From JBBSMX01 sp038232935 (GTDB lineage: Bacteria > Bacteroidota > Rhodothermia > Rhodothermales > JANQRZ01), in contig JBBSMX010000074.1 in NCBI GenBank assembly GCA_038232935.1, positions 1-21,110 of the forward strand: a stretch of 21,110 nt of DNA, in the 5' to 3' direction. A program made the position numbers and the translations under genes. A model generated the notes under the pieces. That model was not told the DNA's origin. It did no database searches and saw nothing but the letters and a program-made list of their open reading frames with translations. This document shows positions 1 through 6,900 of the stretch, one piece after another (position 1 is the stretch's first letter; the number at the start of each line of letters is the position of its first letter).

Positions 1-1
1 A

Positions 2-133
2 GAGCGGTCGATCTCGTGGCTCAATAACATGCGCAAGCTGCGCGTGCGCTGGGAGAAGAAGGCCGAGAACTACCTCGCGCTGTGGTTACTCGCGGCCTCC
101 TTGATCACCTACCGCAGGATAGTTTTGGGATAG
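2..133 (+). CDS. IS5-family transposase, C-terminal fragment (cut by window edge)
   Basis: The reading frame is open from the left edge to a TAG at 131-133 and gives 43 residues. It contains WLNNMRKLRVRWEKKAENY followed by a hydrophobic stretch (LALWLLAASLITYRR). That pattern, an (E)R-S/T-x-x-WLN-x-x-(R)xLRVRxE-(K/R)-x-A segment close to the C-terminus, is typical of the last part of the DDE domain in IS5-group transposases, which cut and paste the element. Only the tail is in the window, so the catalytic residues cannot be checked and it is unknown whether the element is intact to the left. The frame ends almost at the element's probable terminus, as is common for IS5 elements. The assignment rests on my recognition of the motif. 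Confidence 0.72.
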   Translation, partial: ERSISWLNNMRKLRVRWEKKAENYLALWLLAASLITYRRIVLG

Positions 134-139
134 GCTCTA
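119..139. mobile_element. Probable terminal inverted repeat (right end) of the IS5-type element
   Basis: The transposase stop lies inside the sequence ATAGTTTTGGGATAGGCTCT. Read from the other strand it begins (T)AGAGCCTATCCCAAAAC, which resembles the GAGnCCTATCCCAAAAC-like ends I associate with IS5/IS427-type elements. The partner repeat lies outside the window, so the exact boundary and the target-site duplication cannot be confirmed. Confidence 0.4.
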
Positions 140-223
140 AGGCGAACCACCCTCCCGCCGCTTCTGCTCGGATTGCTCACCGCTCGGTCCCGCGTCGCAG
201 GCCGACGGAGATGTAGCATGGAT

Positions 224-267
224 GCGGCCGGGCGTCCGCCCCGGCTCGGAGCGAACGGCCCGGCCGC
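224..267. terminator. GC-rich hairpin downstream of the phosphorylase gene
   Basis: A perfect 10-bp inverted repeat (GCGGCCGGGC at 224-233, GCCCGGCCGC at 258-267) encloses a 24-nt loop. It starts about 20 bp beyond the stop codon of the minus-strand glgP gene, so a transcript of that gene would fold here. No T tract follows on the minus strand, so it is not a classical intrinsic terminator. It may still stabilise the mRNA 3' end or insulate the gene from the adjacent IS. Confidence 0.4.
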
Positions 268-287
268 GCCGGAGCGTCAGGGCATGG

Positions 288-1937
288 TCAAGCGGCCGAC
301 TTGGACACGTAGGGCGGGGGCGCACTGTAGAGGTGCTCGCCGTACTCCCGCAGCATCCGCTCGACCGCGAAGCGCTCGCGCGTGTCGGCGATGCTCTGCC
401 GCATCATCTCCAGCCAGCGGTTGCGGTCGTCGTAGTAGGTCGGCACCACGTCGCCGAGGAGAACGTCGTAGAGCGCTTCGAGGTCGTGGGCGTCGAGCAA
501 CGCCTCGTCGGGGCTCTCGAATCCGTCGCCGAACTGCCAGCCGTTGCGGCCGTGGTCGCAGGCCTCGGGCCACCACCCGTCGAGCGTGCTGAGGTTGAGG
601 ACGCCGTTCATGGCCGCCTTCATCCCGCTCGTCCCGCTGGCCTCCTTCGGCCGGCGCGGGTTGTTGAGCCACACGTCGGCCCCGCGCGTCATGGCGGCAC
701 CGACCTCCATGTCGTAGTCGGGGATGAAGACGACACCCTGCGGGTACCGCTGGCTGAAGGCGGCGAGCTCGGCGACGATCTGCTGCCCGGCCGCGTCCTG
801 CGGGTGCGCCTTGCCGGCGAAGACGAGTTGGAGCTGCCCGCTCTCCAGAAGCGGCCCGATCCGCTCCTCATCGGAGAAGATCAGCGTCGGCCGTTTGTAG
901 ACGACGGCGCGGCGGGCGAAGCCGATGAGGAGCCGGTCCGCCCGGAGCCGCGTGCCGGTACGGCGTTCGACGAGGTCGAGCAACTGCTCTTTGTTCTGCT
1001 GGTGCGCCGTCCAGAGCGCATCGCCTCCCACCCCGGCGGCCACGGAGAGGGCCGGATCTACCCACGTCGGGCGGTGGACGCCATTCGTGATGGCGACGAT
1101 CTCGGCGCCGTCCTCGACGTGCCGCCACATGAGGTTCGCCGTGACGCCGTGGAGCTGGGCCACTGCGTTCGCCTTCCGCGCGAGGCGGAGCGCGCCGACC
1201 GTCATGTTGAACGGGTCGCCGCCGAGCGCTTTGAGCTGCGCCCGCGTCAGGCCGTTGCCCGCGCCGAGGTCCATGAGCCGGTCGAGCGGGTGCTGCTCGT
1301 TCCCGGCGAGGACCGGGGTGTGGGTGGTGAAGACGATCTCGTCCCGCGTCGCCGTGAGCGCATCGTCGTAGCTCGCCCCCGCGCTCCGCTTCTCGCGGAT
1401 CAGCTCGAAGGCGGCGAGGAGCGCGTGCCCCTCGTTGAAGTGGTAGACATCCACCTCGATCCCGAGCGCGCGGAGGGCGCGGACGCCGCCGATGCCGAGC
1501 ACGATCTCCTGCGCCACGCGGTCCTCGGGCGTGCCGCCGTAGAGCCGGTCCGTGATGAGCGGCGCGGGGTTGCCAGGGAGGTCGGTGTCGAGGAGGTAGA
1601 GCGGGACGTTCCCGAAGGCCGTCGTCTTCCACACCTTGCACCGCACGTCCTCGTCGCGGACGCTGACGGTGACCTCGACGCCGGTGTCTTCGAGGAGGTC
1701 GTCGGGGTAGCTGGCTGCGCTGAAGACCGTTTGCGGCTTCCCGGCTTCGTCGAAGGCCTGGCTGCCGTAGCCCTGCTTCCACTTGAGGCCGATCCCGATG
1801 ATGGGGTAGTCGTGGTCGTGGGCGCCTTTGAGGTGGTCCCCGGCGAGGATGCCGAGACCGCCGGCGTAGGTTTTCAGTCGGAGGTCGAGGCCGTACTCCA
1901 TACAGAAGTACGCGACACGCTGCGAGCGAGAAGGCAT
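288..1937 (-). CDS. glgP: Alpha-glucan (glycogen/maltodextrin) phosphorylase, short form
   Basis: The 549-residue protein belongs to glycosyltransferase family 35. It releases glucose-1-phosphate from the non-reducing ends of alpha-1,4-glucans with pyridoxal phosphate as cofactor, in the cytoplasm. Visible signatures are YFCMEYGL and YAGGLGILAGDHLK near the N-terminus (residues 10-37), YHFNEGHA (165-172), FTTHTPVLAGNEQH (203-216), ITNGVHRPTW (283-292), FARRAVVYKRP (340-350), and the cofactor loop PKEASGTSGMKAAMNG, where Lys440 is the expected Schiff-base lysine. It lacks the roughly 100-residue DUF3417 leader found in the 800-residue bacterial forms and starts directly at the conserved core. 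The frame is open further upstream, but that part is low-complexity and unlike the family, so ATG at 1937 is preferred. It has no clear Shine-Dalgarno, which is usual in Bacteroidota. It stands alone, divergent from the next gene. Confidence 0.93.
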   Translation of the reverse strand: MPSRSQRVAYFCMEYGLDLRLKTYAGGLGILAGDHLKGAHDHDYPIIGIGLKWKQGYGSQAFDEAGKPQTVFSAASYPDDLLEDTGVEVTVSVRDEDVRCKVWKTTAFGNVPLYLLDTDLPGNPAPLITDRLYGGTPEDRVAQEIVLGIGGVRALRALGIEVDVYHFNEGHALLAAFELIREKRSAGASYDDALTATRDEIVFTTHTPVLAGNEQHPLDRLMDLGAGNGLTRAQLKALGGDPFNMTVGALRLARKANAVAQLHGVTANLMWRHVEDGAEIVAITNGVHRPTWVDPALSVAAGVGGDALWTAHQQNKEQLLDLVERRTGTRLRADRLLIGFARRAVVYKRPTLIFSDEERIGPLLESGQLQLVFAGKAHPQDAAGQQIVAELAAFSQRYPQGVVFIPDYDMEVGAAMTRGADVWLNNPRRPKEASGTSGMKAAMNGVLNLSTLDGWWPEACDHGRNGWQFGDGFESPDEALLDAHDLEALYDVLLGDVVPTYYDDRNRWLEMMRQSIADTRERFAVERMLREYGEHLYSAPPPYVSKSAA

Positions 1938-2641
1938 AGTGGAGAAGGGATTAGTAGCGGGTGTGATCTGGAAAGCGTGCGGAGAAAATCCCCCGAGACT
2001 AGGGGGACGCGATAGCTCGGAGGGGTGAAGACTACAAGAAGGCGAGTGCGGTGGTAATAAGGGTCGCCTTTTGACAGCAGAACACGTGCCGTACCGGTAC
2101 ACGATAACCGGTGGTGACGTCCCATCGCGATCCGCTCCGTCAAAACGCGCTCCCCTACAGTGGCAGTCACTTGGTGAGTGCGGGGGGGCACGGCCGTGGG
2201 GGTGAGAGTAGCATAACCGCTGGAAGACACCATGCGATCTGTAGTGGCAGCCCTCGATACACGACACAGTCGGATGGACTGCAGACGACGGACGGCAGAT
2301 GCCGCTCGGCTTCCCCCACTGCAGTCCGCGGTCGACCGTCTGCCGTCTCGTTCGGACGAGCTCATGTTCTGCCGTGTACCGAGGCGGCGGCCTAAAGTTG
2401 GGTGCGGCAATCGTAGTGGTTGCTTGTGAGGGTTGGCTTATTTAAGTTGATATTTGTCAGTTCGATGTTTGCTGCACCCACCACCCGCAGATTCCGTTCG
2501 ATGGCAGAGGTTCAGGCTTGGATTGGAAGGAGGATGTTCCCTGAGAGGGGCGAGTCTGAGAAGCCGTAGGGGTGCCGTTGTGGAGAGCCAGAGGTGGGTG
2601 CGTGACGCTCCTTTCTGAATCCTCATCGCTGCGAACGGCTC
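1938..2641. other. Long divergent intergenic region (704 bp), no convincing gene
   Basis: The stretch lies between the divergent starts of glgP and the lipoprotein gene and is less GC-rich than the flanking genes. Short frames exist on both strands, but none shows the GC-rich third position or any recognisable motif. It holds three perfect 10-bp palindromes: GTACCGGTAC (2091-2100), CACGGCCGTG (2189-2198) and CGGTCGACCG (2329-2338). It also holds a pair of interleaved inverted repeats (2276-2347). A short AT-rich patch (about 2438-2462, containing TTATTTAAGTTGATATTTG) is the likeliest place for the promoter of the downstream plus-strand gene, but it does not match the Bacteroidota TTTG / TAnnTTTG consensus well. 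Confidence 0.6.
2276..2347. repeat. Interleaved inverted repeats with pseudoknot topology
   Basis: Two 9-bp arms and their complements alternate: GGACTGCAG (2276-2284), GACGGCAGA (2291-2299), CTGCAGTCC (2319-2327) and TCTGCCGTC (2339-2347). Arm 1 pairs with arm 3 and arm 2 with arm 4, so in RNA the two helices would cross as a pseudoknot. As DNA it could be two overlapping protein-binding sites. The palindrome CGGTCGACCG sits between arms 3 and 4. No known RNA family is recognised. Confidence 0.35.
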
Positions 2642-3943
2642 ATGCGAACTCTGCCCCTGCGTTCCACGCTCTGCCTCTTCCTCATCGCGCTGGCCTGGAT
2701 CGGGTGCGCCCCTACGGAGGCAACCCTCACGACCGCTGACTACCGAGAGCGGCTCCCTGCCCTCGAAGCCCGCGCTGCCGAGCGGCCCCGCGACGCTGAC
2801 GCCCTCCGTGACCTCGGTGAAGCCTACGCCCAACTCCAGCGATTCCCCGAGGCACAGCAAGCTCTCCAGCGCGCCTACGACCTCGACCGCGACGACCCGA
2901 AGACGTTGTACTACCTCGGCGTCGCGCACGAGGGCGCGGGGGAGGAAGCGGACGCCCTCTTCATTCTGGGCAAATACACCGCCGTCTCGCCGGACTCCCC
3001 GTACCGGCCGCTCATGGAGGCCCGCCACACGTGGCTACGCCGTGCCGTCGCCCGCCGCGAGCTGAGGGCGCTCCTCGTGATGGAGGACGACCTCGCCGAC
3101 GCCCGCGCCACCGACGCCGTCGCCGTCTTCCCGTTCGTCTATCGAGGGAGCGATCCCCGCTACCAAGTGCTCGGGCGTGGCCTCGGCGAGATGCTCACCA
3201 CGGACCTCGCCTCCGTCGAGGGGCTCCAGGTCGTCGAGCGCGTGCGGCTGCAGGCGCTCCTCGAAGAGATCGACATGGCGCGGGGCGAGGCGTTCGACCC
3301 CCGGACCGCGCCCCGCCTCGGCCGGCTGTTGCAGAGCGGGCGCGTTGTCGGCGGCTCGTTCGACGTGATGGGCGACCGGCTTCAGACCGACGTGGTGCTG
3401 TGGGCGTGGAAGGCGGAGCCGGACCCGACGCTCTCCGAGCACTCGGCGGACCTCGCCGCCCTCTTCCGGCTCGAAAAGGAGATCGTCTTCGGCGTCATCG
3501 ACGAGCTCGGGATCACGCTCAGCCCGGCCGACCGCGAGCGGATCGAGCGGATTCCGACGCGGGATATCCAAGCCTTCCTCGCCTACAGCCGGGGACTTCG
3601 GGAGGAGGATGCCGGCCGCTTCGGGGCCGCCGCCGAGCAGTTCGGCCAGGCGGCCCGGCTCGACCCCGGCTTCGGCGCGGCGGCCGAGCGGGCGGGCGAG
3701 GCGCAGGCCCTCTCCAACGCCGGCGGTCCCATTAGCGCAGCGTTGGGCGCGGGACGCGGGGCGTCGAGCAGCGAGCCGAGCGGGAGCATGGAGGATCTCG
3801 TGAGTACCCGGCTGTCGAGCCTGAACCAGAGCCTCGGCGCGTACGTGGTGCCGAGCGAGGAGACGCGGGCAGGCGAGGTCCCCTTTGAGCCGCCCGTGAT
3901 CGAGCCGATCCCCGACCCGCCTCCGCCGCCCGGCGGCAACTGA
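2642..3943 (+). CDS. Lipoprotein with TPR repeats and a CsgG/FlgO-like domain
   Basis: The 433-residue protein starts with a hydrophobic signal sequence ending in LAWIGC, with Cys22 as the probable lipidation site, although Trp at -3 is not ideal for a lipobox. Residues about 50-120 form tetratricopeptide-like helices (DLGEAYAQLQRFPEAQQALQRA, then YYLGVAHEGAGEEADALFILGKY). Residues about 157-290 contain AVAVFPF and LGRGLGEMLTTDLASV, then VVERVRLQALLEEI. That is the pattern of CsgG/FlgO-type periplasmic domains that read 'fast-acting' surface-assembly lipoproteins. One further TPR-like helix pair lies at 310-345 (AFLAYSRGLREEDAGRFGAA, AEQF). The C-terminus is low-complexity and ends in a proline run (PDPPPPPGG). 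The stop is 45 bp before the giant exoprotein gene and both share direction, so an assembly or sensing role for surface proteins is plausible but inferred. Confidence 0.72.
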   Translation: MRTLPLRSTLCLFLIALAWIGCAPTEATLTTADYRERLPALEARAAERPRDADALRDLGEAYAQLQRFPEAQQALQRAYDLDRDDPKTLYYLGVAHEGAGEEADALFILGKYTAVSPDSPYRPLMEARHTWLRRAVARRELRALLVMEDDLADARATDAVAVFPFVYRGSDPRYQVLGRGLGEMLTTDLASVEGLQVVERVRLQALLEEIDMARGEAFDPRTAPRLGRLLQSGRVVGGSFDVMGDRLQTDVVLWAWKAEPDPTLSEHSADLAALFRLEKEIVFGVIDELGITLSPADRERIERIPTRDIQAFLAYSRGLREEDAGRFGAAAEQFGQAARLDPGFGAAAERAGEAQALSNAGGPISAALGAGRGASSSEPSGSMEDLVSTRLSSLNQSLGAYVVPSEETRAGEVPFEPPVIEPIPDPPPPPGGN

Positions 3944-3988
3944 GGTTCTCCCGATCCGGCCAACCGTTTGGTTATCGCTACCGCCCCT

Positions 3989-6900
3989 ATGATGAAGCGC
4001 CTGTTCGCCTCGCATCCACTCCTCCTCTTCATTGCGCTCGTTGTCCCGCATTACGTGTGGGCACAGACCTCGGTCCCGTTGACCCTGGTGTCGGCGAATC
4101 CGGCACAAGACGGCCGTTTCGGCACCTCGGTGGCGGCCGTCGGGGACATCGATGGCGATGGCCGGGGGGACCTCCTCGTCGGGACGATTAGGGAAAACGG
4201 CGGGGCGATGGAGGCCGGCCGGGCCTACCTCTTCAGCGGGGCTACGGGCGCGCTCCTACGTGAGCTGATGTCGCCGAGCCCTGAGGTTGTCGGCCAGTTC
4301 GGCTTCTCGGTGTCGTCCGTCAGGGATGCTGATGGCGATGGGCAGGACGACCTCCTCATCGGGGCGTTTAGAGAAGACGGCGGGGCGGTGGATGCCGGCC
4401 GGGCCTACCTCTTCAGCGGGGCTACGGGTGCGCTCCTCCATACGCTGGTTTCGCCCAACCCTCTGGGTGACGGATTTTTCGGCGCCTCGGTGGCCGGCGT
4501 GGCCGACGCCGACGGCGACGGGCGGGGCGACCTCCTCGGTGGGGCTCGGAGTGAGAGTGGTGGGGCGGAGAGGAGCGGCCGGGCGTATCTCTTTAGCGGA
4601 GCCAACGGTACGCTCCTTCGCACGCTGGTGTCACCCAATCCTGAGCAGGTCGGCCAGTTCGGCATCTTGGTCGCGGGCGTGCCCGACGCCAATGGGGACG
4701 GTCGGGGCGATCTCCTCGTCGGGGCTTCCTCCGAGGATGGCGGGGCAGAGGGCGCAGGCCGGGCCTACCTCTTCAGCGGGGCCACGGGCGCGCTCCTCCA
4801 CACGCTGATGTCACCCAATCCCGAAGCTTTCGGAAACTTTGGCCTTATGGCAGCAGGGGTAGCGGATGCCGATGGCGACGGCGCTGGCGACCTCCTTGTC
4901 GGGGCCCCGTCCGAGGACGGCGGAGCGGACGGTGCCGGTCGGGCCTACCTCTTCAGCGGTGCAACGGGCACCCTCCTTCGGACGCTTGCATCGCCCAACG
5001 CTCAGACTAATGGCCAGTTCGGCGTCTCGATGGCGGGCGCGGCCGACGCCGACGGTGACGGCCGAGGCGACCTCCTTGTCGGGACCCGTTTCGAGGATGG
5101 GGGGGCGTTGGGTGCCGGCCGGGCGTACCTCTTTAGTGGGGCAACAGGGGTGCTCCTCCGCACGCTCGAGTCGCCGAACCCGGAGGCCGGCGGCTCCTTC
5201 GGGCAATCCGTGGCCGGCGTGGCCGACGCCAATGGCGACGGGCAGGACGACCTCCTCGTAGGAGCCTACAGCGAGGACGGGGGGGCGCTCAACGCCGGGC
5301 GGGCCTACCTCTTCAGCGGAGCCGTCGATGGCGGAGGAGGAGCCGTGCAGGATTCGCTGGCCCTCGTCGCGCTCTACAACGCCACGGACGGGCCGAACTG
5401 GGCGCGCAACGCCAACTGGCTGACGGGGCCGCTGAACTCGTGGCAGGGCATCACGCTGGACGCCGAGGGCAGGGTCGTAACAGTCGCCCTCGCCTCGAAC
5501 CAGTTGAACGGGACGCTCCCGCCCGAGATCGGGCAGCTCGAACGGGTGCAGAACCTCCGCCTCCAAATCAACGCGCTGAGTGGACCCATCCCGTCCGAGA
5601 TCGGCGACCTCGCCGACCTCGAAATCCTCTCCCTCTTCCTGAACGAGCTATCCGGGGAGATACCACCTGAGATCGGGCAGCTCGGACAACTCACCTCGCT
5701 GGGCCTTGGGGAGAACCAGTTGAGCGGAGAGATCCCCGCCCAACTCGGACAACTGGAGAACTTGCTTCAGCTCGACATCAACGGCAATCAGATCAGCGGC
5801 CCGCTGCCCGCCGAGCTCGGAGGGCTGGTTACCCTCGAATCGCTCGTCATCAACAACAACCCGTTGAGCGGACCGATCCCGCTCTCCTTCGTCGCGCTCA
5901 CGGCACTCAACACGTTCCGCTATGCCGGCACCGATCTCTGCGCGCCTGAAGACGCTGCTTTCCAGAAGTGGCTGAGTGGGGTGGATACCGTGGAGGGCAC
6001 CGGCGTCACGTGCTCTACCAACCAGCCGCCCGTCGCCGTGGATGACACAGCGACGACGCAGGCAGGTACTTCCGTCTTCATCGACGTGCTCGCCAACGAC
6101 ACCGACCCGGACGGCGATGTGCTCACGATTGCGGGCGTGGGAAGTCCGGCCAATGGGACGGCCGAGGACTTTAAAGGTCGGGTGCGCTACACGCCGAGCG
6201 CCGGGTTCACCGGCACCGACAGCTTCACGTACACCGTCAGCGACGGGAACGGTGGGATGAATGACGCCCTCGTCACCGTCACCGTCGAAGGCGGTCCGGG
6301 GGGCAGCTTCGACGTGGCTCCCGCGGCGGTTACGGCGACGCTGAACCAGGGGGAGAACACGACGGTCGCGCTTACCCTCACCAACAACTCGGCGCAGACG
6401 GCGGCGTGGGCGTTCCCCGCGTGCGAGGACGCTCCCGTCCGCGGTGTCGAGCCGGCACATCGGGGACCACAGCCGCACTTGGAGCTTACCAAGGGGCAGA
6501 AGGACCCGCGCCCCGGCCATGCCCCGCGCTTTGGCTCGGGCGGCCCCGACGGCTTCGGCTACCGCTGGATCGACTCGAACGAGCCCGGCGGTCCCACCTA
6601 CGGCTTCGTCGACATCTCCGAGACGGGCACGGCACTCGAGCTCAGCGACGACGAGGGTGAGCTGGTGCCGCTCCCGTTCACGTTCTCGTTCTACGGCGAC
6701 AACAAAACCGAAGTCATCATTAGCTCGAACGGGTTTCTCACGTTCGGTCCCGACGGCTCGGATTTCACGAACGACCCGATCCCCGACCCCGCCGAGCCGA
6801 ACGACTTCATCGCGGCGTTCTGGGACGACCTCGACCCCCGCGCCGAGCAGAGCGCGATCTACTACCAGGACATGGGCGATGGCCGCTTCGTCGTCCAGTA

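Noticed and set aside
222..2015. Plus-strand frame of 597 codons over the phosphorylase gene
   Set aside because: It is antisense to a gene with unmistakable glucan phosphorylase motifs; composition is typical of a shadow frame.
1938..2267. N-terminal extension of the phosphorylase frame
   Set aside because: The extra 110 codons have non-coding composition and do not resemble the family leader domain, so ATG at 1937 is kept.
4118..5323. Tandem repeats as a CRISPR or minisatellite array
   Set aside because: The 180-bp period is in frame and encodes the FG-GAP protein motif; there are no short direct repeats with unique spacers.
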